Of a stretch of DNA of 64,000 nucleotides, positions 31,742-40,881 are shown piece after piece; the stretch's first letter is position 1; every line of letters begins with the position of its first letter. The translations under genes and the position numbers were made by a program. The stretch is from Lachnospiraceae bacterium (GTDB taxonomy: Bacteria; Bacillota; Clostridia; Lachnospirales; Lachnospiraceae): NCBI GenBank assembly GCA_015056735.1, contig SVFT01000014.1, positions 1 to 64,000 on the forward strand, given 5' to 3'. Below the pieces are notes generated by a model, which ran no database searches, was not told the DNA's origin, and saw only the letters and a list, made by a program, of their open reading frames with translations.

Positions 31742-33202
31742 ATGTTAAGCTTTATCATCTGTCTCGCGATCCTTATCTGTGGGTACTTTACCTATGGTAA
31801 ATTCGTTGAGAACACATTCGGCCCGGACGACAGAGAGACTCCGGCCGTAACCATCAATGATGGTGTTGACTATGTAGTTATGCCGCAGTGGAAACTCTTC
31901 CTGGTACAGCTGCTGAACATCGCAGGCCTCGGCCCGATCTTCGGTGCGCTGACAGGTGCTGAATGGGGTCCTATCGTATTCCTTTGGATCACCTTCGGTA
32001 CGATCTTTGCCGGTGCAGTACACGATTACTTCTCCGGTATGCTTTCCGAGAGAAATAACGGCGAATCCATCTCCGAGGTTACAGGTAAGTACCTTGGCGG
32101 TCTGATGAAGAATATCATGCGTGTATTCGCAGTTATCCTTCTGATCATGGTTGGTACCGTTTTCGCAGTAGGTCCTGCAGGCCTTTTAAAGACACTTTTT
32201 GCGAACAACGGTGTTGCGGAAGGAAGTCTTCTGGTGAATGCAGCATTTTGGCTTGCAATCATCCTGATCTACTACTTCATCGCAACATTCGTTCCGATCG
32301 ACAAGATCATCGGACGTTTCTACCCGGTTTTCGGTATCTGCCTCATCATCATGGCAGTTGGCGTAGGCGTTGGTATGTTTACTCACGGCTATACGGTTCC
32401 GGAGCTTTGGCAGCATTTTGCAAATGAGCATCCCAACGGAACACCGGTATGGTCCTTCATGTTCATCACAGTTGCATGTGGTGCGATCTCCGGTTTCCAT
32501 TCCACACAGTCTCCTCTGATGGCTCGTTGCTTAAAGAGTGAGAAACAGGGTCACTTCGTATTCTACGGCGCAATGGTCGCTGAAGGTATCATCGCTCTGA
32601 TCTGGGCGGCAGCAGGCTGCGCAGTACTCGGTGGTGCGGCTCTCGTTGAGATGAAGGGCGGCAACGCTACAACCGTTTACGATATCTGTACAAAGACCAT
32701 GGGCGGTGTTGGTATCATCCTTGCGATGCTCGGCGTTATCGCTTGCCCGATCACTTCCGGTGACACGGCATTCCGTTCAGCTCGTTACACGGTAGCTGAC
32801 TGGTTCAAGATCGATCAGGACAAGATGGGCAACCGTCTTGCACTCTGCATCCCGATCCTTGGTATCGGTGCAATCCTCGGCTTCGGTAACACATTCGGAT
32901 TCATCGATTACAACATCATCTGGAGATACTTCAGCTGGACGAACCAGACACTGGCTATGATCGTTCTCTGGTCTGCATCCATGTATCTCTACATCGAGAA
33001 GAGAAACTACTGGATCACCGTTGTTCCCGCAACCTTCATGAGTGCTGTTTCCGTAACATACTTCATGATGGCTCCCGAGTGCCTCGGCCTTATCGAGACA
33101 TTCAAGAACAACACAACGATCGCATACCCTGCAGGTATCATCGTTGCGATCCTGTTCCTGGCTCTGTTCATCCGTGCTACCAAGAAGCATGAGACAGCAT
33201 AA
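31742..33202 (+). CDS. CstA-family carbon starvation / pyruvate-type transporter
   Basis: 486-aa multi-TM; GPIFGALTGAEWGPIVFLWI, GTIFAGAVHDYFSGMLSERNNG. Confidence 0.9.
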   Translation: MLSFIICLAILICGYFTYGKFVENTFGPDDRETPAVTINDGVDYVVMPQWKLFLVQLLNIAGLGPIFGALTGAEWGPIVFLWITFGTIFAGAVHDYFSGMLSERNNGESISEVTGKYLGGLMKNIMRVFAVILLIMVGTVFAVGPAGLLKTLFANNGVAEGSLLVNAAFWLAIILIYYFIATFVPIDKIIGRFYPVFGICLIIMAVGVGVGMFTHGYTVPELWQHFANEHPNGTPVWSFMFITVACGAISGFHSTQSPLMARCLKSEKQGHFVFYGAMVAEGIIALIWAAAGCAVLGGAALVEMKGGNATTVYDICTKTMGGVGIILAMLGVIACPITSGDTAFRSARYTVADWFKIDQDKMGNRLALCIPILGIGAILGFGNTFGFIDYNIIWRYFSWTNQTLAMIVLWSASMYLYIEKRNYWITVVPATFMSAVSVTYFMMAPECLGLIETFKNNTTIAYPAGIIVAILFLALFIRATKKHETA

Positions 33203-33246
33203 GTCACTGACTTGCATAATGATTCAGAGATGAATTAAAATAGTGA

Positions 33247-33271
33247 GGGGAGCGAAGTCTCGCTCCCCTTT
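33247..33271 (+). terminator. cstA-like gene terminator hairpin
   Basis: GGGGAGCGA-agtc-TCGCTCCCC-TTT. Confidence 0.75.
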
Positions 33272-33309
33272 ACTGATATGGATCGGGGATTCCGGTCCGT
33301 ATCAGTAAA
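33269..33309. repeat. 18-bp-stem hairpin in 5' region of the next gene
   Basis: TTTACTGATATGGATCGG-ggatt-CCGGTCCGTATCAGTAAA (two G-U). Confidence 0.85.
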
Positions 33310-33348
33310 GCATTTCGCTATACGATTTTAACTAAGGGGAGAAAGACT

Positions 33349-34359
33349 ATGATCATCAAACCACGTCCGCTCGGCGCATCCTATTTGGATCCCGCAGCAC
33401 TTGCAGAAGATAAAAAGAACTGCATTAAGATCGGTCCATGCGGAGTAGGAGAGAAGGCGATCTACTTAAACAGCTTTTATCTGGACCGCGTTTTCTACGT
33501 GCAGTACACGGAGATCCGACGTATCTTTAAACGTGTGGCGATGAGCAAGGGCGGTTTTACGGGCAAAGGCCTGTTTGGTTCCATTCCGTATCTGGTCGTT
33601 CAGTTTAAAGACGGTACGGAGAAGCAGTGCAACTTTAAGATCGAAGACCGTGTGGATCAGGTTTTGGCGATCATCCATGAGCGTTTCCCGGATATGCCGG
33701 TTCACTCCAAAGAAGCGGAAAGAAAGCTTGCGGAAGCGGAAGCGGCGGAGCGCGCGAAGTATCTGAAAGAGCTGACACCCGAAGCAGAGTCATCCGTCCA
33801 TACGCTTGAGGATGCGAAAAAGGTGCTGACGGCACGTCCCGAAGTAAGCCGGGTACTTGCTTTTACCGCAAAACAGAAGCGGACGCTTGATTCGATCCAT
33901 CCGACATACCGCCTGCTTGCGGTGGCGATCCTGATCGCGGCGATCCTCTGCGCTTCGTGGGGATTTCGTGTATGGATGCAGGAGGGACTGAAGACCGGTG
34001 GTTTATATGTCCTTGGCGGGTTCGCTTTTATCTTCTTTGTGATCTCTTCGCAGGTCCTTCCGACCGGACGCAATAATAAGCGATACGGAGAAGAGTGCTA
34101 TAAAGAAGCTTTAAAGGATATGAAGGCGCTTCTCGGCGGCGGCCTCGGTTATCCGGTCCCTGTTCCGTATGCGCATCCGATCGTGATCGATCGCATGATC
34201 CGTGCGATCAGGCAGGGACGCGCAGTCACCGTGGAAGAATCCATGGATGTTGTGAAGGCCGACTTAAAGGCTCTGAATCCGAGTGTGACAGTCAGCCAGA
34301 AGGAATATGATGAAGTGGTTGTTGTGAAGCCGCTTTTTACGGTAAATGATTACGCATAA
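33349..34359 (+). CDS. Membrane protein of unknown function (two TM segments)
   Basis: 336-aa ORF, codon usage consistent with neighbours. Confidence 0.75.
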   Translation: MIIKPRPLGASYLDPAALAEDKKNCIKIGPCGVGEKAIYLNSFYLDRVFYVQYTEIRRIFKRVAMSKGGFTGKGLFGSIPYLVVQFKDGTEKQCNFKIEDRVDQVLAIIHERFPDMPVHSKEAERKLAEAEAAERAKYLKELTPEAESSVHTLEDAKKVLTARPEVSRVLAFTAKQKRTLDSIHPTYRLLAVAILIAAILCASWGFRVWMQEGLKTGGLYVLGGFAFIFFVISSQVLPTGRNNKRYGEECYKEALKDMKALLGGGLGYPVPVPYAHPIVIDRMIRAIRQGRAVTVEESMDVVKADLKALNPSVTVSQKEYDEVVVVKPLFTVNDYA

Positions 34360-34364
34360 AACTG

Positions 34365-34393
34365 TTGACACGCTCGGGGGCGTAGTCTATAAT
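34365..34393 (+). promoter_or_regulatory. Perfect consensus promoter TTGACA-N17-TATAAT for rplM-rpsI
   Basis: Exact hexamers, 17-bp spacer. Confidence 0.85.
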
Positions 34394-34399
34394 ATTTCA

Positions 34400-34505
34400 A
34401 TGTGGCGGCATGCGCCAGAGGACTTCTCACCCTCGCCCCATCGGCCCGGACATCCGATGAACAGGCGTATGACGCAGATGTGAATAACAATGAACCGTAT
34501 TACTT
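34400..34505 (+). promoter_or_regulatory. Candidate L13-type r-protein leader
   Basis: About 110-nt leader between promoter and rplM; L13 leaders are an established Firmicutes class, structure not computed. Confidence 0.45.
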
Positions 34506-34517
34506 GGAGGTAATATC

Positions 34518-34946
34518 ATGAAAACATTTATGGCTAGCACGGCTACTATCGATCGTAAGTGGTACGTAGTAGACGCTACAGATATGACACTTGGACGTTT
34601 GGCATCCGAAGTTGCCAAGGTTTTAAGAGGCAAGAACAAAGCGATCTTCACTCCTCACATTGATACAGGTGATTATGTGATCGTTGTTAATGCAGAGAAG
34701 ATCAAAGTTACAGGTAAGAAGCTTGATCAGAAGATCTACTATCATCATTCCGATTACGTAGGCGGTATGAAGGAAGCAACTCTTCGTGAGAAGCTTGCAA
34801 AGAAGCCTGAAGAAGTAATCGAGCTTGCTGTTAAGGGCATGCTTCCGAAAGGACCTTTGGGAAGACAGATGTACACGAAGCTTCACGTATACGCAGGTCC
34901 TGAGCACAATCATGCAGCTCAGAAGCCTGAAGTACTGACATTCTAA
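34518..34946 (+). CDS. rplM: 50S ribosomal protein L13
   Basis: [29 protein letters not shown]. Confidence 0.98.
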   Translation: MKTFMASTATIDRKWYVVDATDMTLGRLASEVAKVLRGKNKAIFTPHIDTGDYVIVVNAEKIKVTGKKLDQKIYYHHSDYVGGMKEATLREKLAKKPEEVIELAVKGMLPKGPLGRQMYTKLHVYAGPEHNHAAQKPEVLTF

Positions 34947-34978
34947 TTCAAAAGGGACTGAAAGGAGATTTAGATAAA

Positions 34979-35377
34979 ATGGCTAAAGCAGCAGCAAAAT
35001 TCTACGGAACAGGCAGAAGAAAAAAATCGATTGCCAGAGTGTATGTAACACCGGGCAAAGGAAATATCACGATCAACAAGAGAAGCATTGACGAGTACTT
35101 CGGTCTTGAGACACTGAAGGTTATCGTTCGTCAGCCCCTTGTTGCAACAGAGACAGCTGAGAAGTACGACATCACTGTTAACGTACACGGCGGTGGATAC
35201 ACAGGCCAGGCAGGTGCCATCAGACATGGTATCTCCAGAGCACTTCTGAAAGTTGACGAAGACTTCAGACCTACTCTCAAGAAGGCAGGTTTCCTTACAA
35301 GAGACCCTCGTATGAAAGAGAGAAAGAAATACGGTCTCAAAGCAGCGAGACGTGCACCGCAGTTCTCAAAGAGATAA
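34979..35377 (+). CDS. rpsI: 30S ribosomal protein S9
   Basis: [19 protein letters not shown]...APQFSKR. Confidence 0.98.
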   Translation: MAKAAAKFYGTGRRKKSIARVYVTPGKGNITINKRSIDEYFGLETLKVIVRQPLVATETAEKYDITVNVHGGGYTGQAGAIRHGISRALLKVDEDFRPTLKKAGFLTRDPRMKERKKYGLKAARRAPQFSKR

Positions 35378-35379
35378 TC
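35361..35379 (+). repeat. att-like direct repeat, left (covers rpsI stop)
   Basis: AGTTCTCAAAGAGATAATC. Confidence 0.9.
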
Positions 35380-35779
35380 ATCTGCTATTGCAGATTTCAG
35401 AAAACCAATTAATGACTTCAGAAGGGGCTTCATACAATTTGAGGCTCCTTTTTTAATTTCCTGATTTATTATAATGACCTCAGAAAGGAGGTACATTACC
35501 TATGATGAATCAGGAAACATCATAAACTAAAAAGATGTACATGGAAATGATAACTTCCGTGTGCATCTTTTTTGTAACCATGTATTATTTATGCATTTTT
35601 AAGACTATCACAAGACGTAATATAGTAAAATTAAAGAAGGTATTGATGCCACCTAAAGCTTGATTTGGCAAACTTAAGCTTACTTATGAGAAGATAATAG
35701 AAAAACATGGTGTTTTAAACCGTCCAATCATTGGCTATTATTTTGATAGATGACTGTGAAGAAGCAGGAGCAATTTTCT

Positions 35780-36913
35780 ATGAGAGAAAATGCCAAGAGA
35801 GTAGTAGACAGATTTACAGAGCTTGCGCTGGTAGACGGTGAATCCTTTAATGAGAGGCTTGTCGCTGATTATCTTATAGCAGAGTTCCAAAAGCTGGGAA
35901 TAAAGCTTATCGAGGATGATATTGCCGGTAAGATCGGTGGTAACTGTGGGAATCTGTATGGCTTTGCAGAGGGGCGGGGAAAGTATGCAGACTCTGAGCC
36001 TATTCTGTTCTGTGCACATATGGACACCGTATCTCCGGGGAACAATAAGAAGATCATATTAAATGACGGCGGAACAATCACAAGCGATCATACGACTGTC
36101 CTGGGAGCAGATGACAGGGTTGGCATAGCAGGAATTATCGAGGCGTACACCAGAGTAATCGAGGAAAATCTGGATCATCCGCCAATAGAGTTTCTGTTTA
36201 CGGTGGCAGAAGAGGTTTACGGCCTTGGAAGCGCGGCTCTTGATTATTCAAGAATTCGCTCCAGGATAGCCTTTGCTCCCGACTGCAGCGGAGAATATGG
36301 AGTCTATTCATCCTGCGAGCCGACACTCATTTCATTCGAAGTACATATAAAGGGTAAGGCTTCCCACGCTGGTTATGAGCCTGAAAAGGGAATAAATGCA
36401 ATAGCAGTAGCAGCTGCTGCAATCAGCAGAATAAAGCAGGGGTGGGCTGATGATCACACCACGCTGAATATCGGAATAATAGAAGGCGGAAGTGTTACCA
36501 ACGCTGTTCCGGAAAACTGTTTTATAAAAGGTGAGATAAGAAGCGGTGTCCATGAAGATGCACATCGGACAATAGACTTAGTAGAAAGCATTTTTTCAGA
36601 AGAAGCGAATAGAGCAGGTGCAGAGCTTTGCATAGATAAAAAAGAAAGAATCACCGTTTACAGGATAGATCCCGAAGCCGCAGAAGGAAGTGCTTTGGAT
36701 AGATATAAGAGAGCATTAGAGAAACAGGGAAGGAGAGCCGTGGCAAAGAAATCCTTTGGAGGAAGTGATATAAATTCTTTGATAAAACACGGAATGGACG
36801 GACTAAATTTATACGGTCCCATGCATAACATACATACAACTGAAGAATACACAACTGTCCAGGAAATAGCAGACTTCACAGAACTGATAAAGATACTTAT
36901 GACACAACCATGA
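35780..36913 (+). CDS. M20-family metallopeptidase (PepT-like)
   Basis: FCAHMDTVSPG, GADDRVGIAGI, TVAEEVYGLGS motifs. Confidence 0.88.
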   Translation: MRENAKRVVDRFTELALVDGESFNERLVADYLIAEFQKLGIKLIEDDIAGKIGGNCGNLYGFAEGRGKYADSEPILFCAHMDTVSPGNNKKIILNDGGTITSDHTTVLGADDRVGIAGIIEAYTRVIEENLDHPPIEFLFTVAEEVYGLGSAALDYSRIRSRIAFAPDCSGEYGVYSSCEPTLISFEVHIKGKASHAGYEPEKGINAIAVAAAAISRIKQGWADDHTTLNIGIIEGGSVTNAVPENCFIKGEIRSGVHEDAHRTIDLVESIFSEEANRAGAELCIDKKERITVYRIDPEAAEGSALDRYKRALEKQGRRAVAKKSFGGSDINSLIKHGMDGLNLYGPMHNIHTTEEYTTVQEIADFTELIKILMTQP

Positions 36914-36953
36914 GGAACAACTTAAAGGCTTTTGCGAATATAAGGAGGTAAAA

Positions 36954-37775
36954 ATGAGAAAGAAACTGGTTTTAGCACCGATTATGATAGCTGCTGTATT
37001 GTCGTTTACGGCATGTGCTTCGTCCGGAAGCACCGGAGGGAGTGGAGAAGGGGCAGACCGTGAGGTTCTGTTTCAGGTTTCATTGCTTCAGGGTTTAACC
37101 TTCGGTGATTATCATGGCAGTATTACTGCCGGAGAACTTAAACAGCACGGAGATACCGGGCTTGGTACTTTTGACGGACTTGATGGCGAGATGATAGTAC
37201 TTGACGGTGTTGTTTATAAAGCAAAGAGTGATGGCTTAGTCGAAAAGGTAAGCGATGATGAGACAATCCCTTTTTCAAATGTGACTTTCTTTGACGAGGA
37301 TGAAAATGTAACGCTCGAAGGAATCACTGATATTGACGCATTAAAGGAGCTGCTGAATGAAAAACTTGAAGGGAAATTCCCGAATGGGTTCTGCGTTATA
37401 CGAATCGATGGTAAATTTAAGGAGATGAATGTCCGCAGCGAATATAAGCAAAACGAACCTTATAAGCCACTTGCAAAGGTTCTTGAGACAGACCAGACAT
37501 TTTTTGATTATTCCGATATAGAAGGAACTGTGGTGGGATTATACTGTCCGCCATATATGGATAAGTTAAATGCGGCAGGATGGCATCTGCACTTTATTTC
37601 AAAAGATAGGGAAAAAGGAGGCCATGTACTTGGCCTGAATATTGATAAGGCTGATCTTGTATTGGATTATACCCAGGGATTTGAAATGAAACTGCCTGAT
37701 AATGAGATGTTTGATGGCTTTGATCTGACTATAGACCAGTCAGAAGATATAAAAGAAGTCGAGACTGGTGAGTAA
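36954..37775 (+). CDS. Acetolactate decarboxylase-family lipoprotein
   Basis: Lipobox LSFTAC at N-terminus; LTFGDYHGSITAGELKQHGDTGLGTFDGLDGEMIVLDG; WHLHF and GGHVLG metal-site motifs. Confidence 0.85.
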   Translation: MRKKLVLAPIMIAAVLSFTACASSGSTGGSGEGADREVLFQVSLLQGLTFGDYHGSITAGELKQHGDTGLGTFDGLDGEMIVLDGVVYKAKSDGLVEKVSDDETIPFSNVTFFDEDENVTLEGITDIDALKELLNEKLEGKFPNGFCVIRIDGKFKEMNVRSEYKQNEPYKPLAKVLETDQTFFDYSDIEGTVVGLYCPPYMDKLNAAGWHLHFISKDREKGGHVLGLNIDKADLVLDYTQGFEMKLPDNEMFDGFDLTIDQSEDIKEVETGE

Positions 37776-37928
37776 TGGGCGCAATATAAAGAAGATGCAT
37801 AAAAAGTGCATATTAGTTGTAGACTTCACCAGCCGCATACAGTAGCCCTGAGCTCTCTACCGTACGCAGCAGGTAAACAGCAACTTGACCTGGAAATGCC
37901 ACAAACACAGCACTTAAGGCAGTGAAAA

Positions 37929-37947
37929 AGTTCTCAAAGAGATAATC
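37929..37947 (+). repeat. att-like direct repeat, right
   Basis: AGTTCTCAAAGAGATAATC. Confidence 0.9.
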
Positions 37948-37992
37948 GTTTCACAACGTATTACGTCTTTGGACAATCATATACGATTTATT

Positions 37993-38025
37993 ACACCTCA
38001 GGACAATTATCCTGGGGTGTTTTTG
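37993..38025 (+). terminator. Intrinsic terminator downstream of right att repeat
   Basis: ACACCTCAGGA-caatta-TCCTGGGGTGTTTTTG. Confidence 0.8.
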
Positions 38026-38060
38026 TTATGTCCTCATGTTGTTAAGTAGTTGGCTAGTAA

Positions 38061-38474
38061 AGCGCAAATCCAATACTAGCTGATGTATTTGGACGCCTTC
38101 GTTTGATGGAGAGAAGAGGAAGTGGTTTTAAGAAGATACTTGATGCATATGAATCTGAAGAAAGATATACAGATAGCTTAAAACCTGAGTTTTATACTGA
38201 TGGTTACAATTTCTTTCTTACTTTATGGAATTTGAATTATGCTTATGATAAAGCGCAAAATAAAGCGCAAGTTAAAGCACAAAGTGGTGCTTTATCGGAT
38301 AGAGAGTATATTTTGCTTTTATTGAGAGAGAATCCTTCTGTTACACAGAATGAATTATCAGAGATAATGGGGAAATCACGTAGGTCAATTCAGATGATAA
38401 TGAAAGAGCTTATTGATAGTGGCACGGTTGAGAGGGTTGGCTCAAAAAAAGTAGGAACATGGATAGTAAAGTAA
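38061..38474 (+). pseudogene. Remnant of RecG-like ATP-binding protein (AlbA_2/HATPase_c_4 type), 3' part only
   Basis: Frame reads SANPILADVFGRLRLMERRGSGFKKI... immediately after TAA; N-terminal domains missing. Confidence 0.75.
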
Positions 38475-38514
38475 ATATTATGAATAATGAGTTGTTAATG
38501 GAGATTACGAGAGT

Positions 38515-38712
38515 ATGGAGAAAAACTTGATATTTCCTTTATCTTGTGAATTAACAGTAAGTAATGTTTTTGAAGAGAAAATAAATATAGTTTTATATGA
38601 AGGGATTACTACATTTATAGGACCAAACGGTTCAGGGAAAACTCAAACTCAAAAAAGACTTAGAGATTATTTAAAATCAAAATATGGAAATAACCATGTC
38701 AGAGATGCTTAA
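38515..38712 (+). pseudogene. Remnant of AAA/ABC-type ATPase (Walker A only)
   Basis: TTFIGPNGSGKTQTQKRLRDYL then stop at 65 aa. Confidence 0.65.
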
Positions 38713-38943
38713 TATGAAATATTTGTAAAGGAGAATTTGCTAATCACTTGCTATTATTTTGACCAAGTTAGACAGGAATATTATAAAACTTCTTTCTGGG
38801 AAATGTTACAGATAGAGAAAGAAGACTATTTAGAATTCATGTAAGTAATCTGAAAATTTTATTGTCTACACTCTTCTCATCCTTTATAATGAATTGTATA
38901 GATAAATCTAATAACTGATACATTCTGAAGGGGGGTATTTTAT

Positions 38944-40152
38944 ATGCTGAAAAAAATGCCACTGGCGATACAGATCCTGCTCGCTTTGATTTTGGGCATC
39001 ATTGCCGGTCTTTTGATGCAGAACCATGTGGATGAAGCGGAAGCATACATTAAACCGTTTGGTACGATCTTTTTGAATCTGGTGAAATTTATCGTTGTGC
39101 CAATTGTACTTTTTTCCATTCTGGCAGGTATCATCAGCCTGAAGGATATCAAGAAGGTAGGCTCGATCGGTATCAAGACGATTGTATATTATATGTGTAC
39201 AACGGTTGTGGCAATCATCATCGGTTTGATTGGTGCCAATCTTTTCAAAGGATTTTTTCCGGTGCTGCAGACATCCGAACTTACATACGAGGCTGCTGAG
39301 AGTGCACCGCTGATGGATACTCTGGTTAACATCTTTCCGTCCAACTTTATTATGCCTCTGTCCAATGCGACGATGCTGCAGGTTATCATCATGGCAATTT
39401 TGATCGGCTTCTCGATCATTCTAGTCGGCGAGGAAGCGGAGCATGCCGTGAAGGGCATCAATTCCCTGAATGCTGTTTTCATGAAGAGCATGGATCTTAT
39501 CCTTCGCCTGTCTCCGATCGGTGTATTTTGCCTGATCTGCCCGGTAGTGGCTGCAAACGGAGGCATGATCTTGGGCTCTCTTGCAATGGTCCTCCTGGCG
39601 GCATATGTGCTCTATCTGGTGCATATGATCATTGTATATTCCTTTGCTGTTCGGACAATGGGCGGTTTGAGTCCGCTTGATTTCTTAAAGGGGCAGCTTC
39701 CCGCGATGATTTTTGCTTTTTCCAGCGCATCCAGTGTCGGCACGCTTCCCATCAATATGAAGGGGTGTGAAAATATGGGCGCCGATAAGGATGTGACATC
39801 CTTTGTATTACCGCTCGGTGCGACTATTAACATGGATGGAACGGCAATCTACCAAGGCGTATGTGCTGTCTTCATCGCATCCTGCTACGGGATTAATCTG
39901 ACATTCGGCCAGATGCTGACAATTGTACTTACTGCAACGCTTGCTTCGATCGGAACAGCCGGTGTTCCCGGTGCCGGTATGGTTATGCTGGCGATGGTTT
40001 TGACATCAGTCGGACTTCCGGTTGACGGTATCGCACTTGTCGCCGGTATCGACAGGATCTTCGATATGGGCCGTACCGTTGTTAATATTACGGGCGACGC
40101 ATCCTGTGCGATCGTTGTTTCCAATATGGAGAGAAAGAAAGCAAACAAATAG
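38944..40152 (+). CDS. Dicarboxylate/amino acid:cation symporter (DAACS)
   Basis: SSASSVGTLPINM; PLGATINMDGTAIYQGV. Confidence 0.93.
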   Translation: MLKKMPLAIQILLALILGIIAGLLMQNHVDEAEAYIKPFGTIFLNLVKFIVVPIVLFSILAGIISLKDIKKVGSIGIKTIVYYMCTTVVAIIIGLIGANLFKGFFPVLQTSELTYEAAESAPLMDTLVNIFPSNFIMPLSNATMLQVIIMAILIGFSIILVGEEAEHAVKGINSLNAVFMKSMDLILRLSPIGVFCLICPVVAANGGMILGSLAMVLLAAYVLYLVHMIIVYSFAVRTMGGLSPLDFLKGQLPAMIFAFSSASSVGTLPINMKGCENMGADKDVTSFVLPLGATINMDGTAIYQGVCAVFIASCYGINLTFGQMLTIVLTATLASIGTAGVPGAGMVMLAMVLTSVGLPVDGIALVAGIDRIFDMGRTVVNITGDASCAIVVSNMERKKANK

Positions 40153-40240
40153 GATCTGACTTAGAAGACCGGGCCGCACGGTGTGTGACCCGGTCACTTT
40201 TTTTTGATCGCCTTTTTGCTATGATGATGCAAAAATGAAC

Positions 40241-40265
40241 CAGGCACCCCGTCCCCCAGGCTCAC
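40241..40265. repeat. Partial REP-like element (CCCCGTCCCCCAGGCTCA)
   Basis: 17/18 match to the right arm of the 42725-42793 palindrome. Confidence 0.6.
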
Positions 40266-40279
40266 AAGGAGGAACACGA

Positions 40280-40852
40280 ATGCGTAAGAAGAAAATGTGG
40301 TATGATTATTTGTGGATCTGGTCGATCGTTTACTTTGCACTTGGCTTTTTTAACATTTTGTTTGCGTGGCTTGGTATGATCGACTTTCTGGTTCCGCTCG
40401 GATTTGCTATCATTGGAGGTAATAAGAGATTTTGCAACAAATACTGTGGGCGCGGGCAGCTGTTTGCGCTCGCCGGGAAGCTTCGAGGGAGGAAACCTAA
40501 GAAAGTCGCACCGCGCTGGATCTTTTCCACATGGTTTCGATATGGTTTTCTTGTTTTCTTCCTGACGATGTTCGGTGTTATGGTATTTCAAACGTATCTG
40601 GTTGCAAGCGGGGCGTCAGACCTTCGTGAAGTCGTAAAGCTTTTCTGGACGTTCAATGTGCCTTGGGACTGGGCGTATTCGGGAAGCATGTTCCCTGACT
40701 GGGTCGCACAGTTTAGTTTCGGCTTTTACAGTATGATGCTTACATCAACGCTGATCGGCCTTATTGCGCTTGTTTTCTACAGACCGCGGACCTGGTGCGG
40801 GTTTTGCCCGATGGGCACGATGACGCAGGGGATCTGCAAACTCAGAAACTGA
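40280..40852 (+). CDS. 4Fe-4S-binding membrane protein
   Basis: CNKYCGRGQ and WCGFCPMGTMTQGIC motifs with TM segments. Confidence 0.75.
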   Translation: MRKKKMWYDYLWIWSIVYFALGFFNILFAWLGMIDFLVPLGFAIIGGNKRFCNKYCGRGQLFALAGKLRGRKPKKVAPRWIFSTWFRYGFLVFFLTMFGVMVFQTYLVASGASDLREVVKLFWTFNVPWDWAYSGSMFPDWVAQFSFGFYSMMLTSTLIGLIALVFYRPRTWCGFCPMGTMTQGICKLRN

Positions 40853-40881
40853 GTGATCAAGATGTAAAGGGATGAATTGTT

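Larger units (their letters stand above)
35361..37947. mobile_element. Recombinase-less genomic cassette (CIME-like) at rpsI 3' end
   Basis: Perfect 19-bp direct repeats AGTTCTCAAAGAGATAATC at 35361-35379 and 37929-37947 flank foreign-looking genes. Confidence 0.8.

Noticed and set aside
35732-38765. Shared GCTATTATTTTGA at about 35733 and 38751
   Set aside because: 13-bp AT-rich match with no further flanking identity; likely chance
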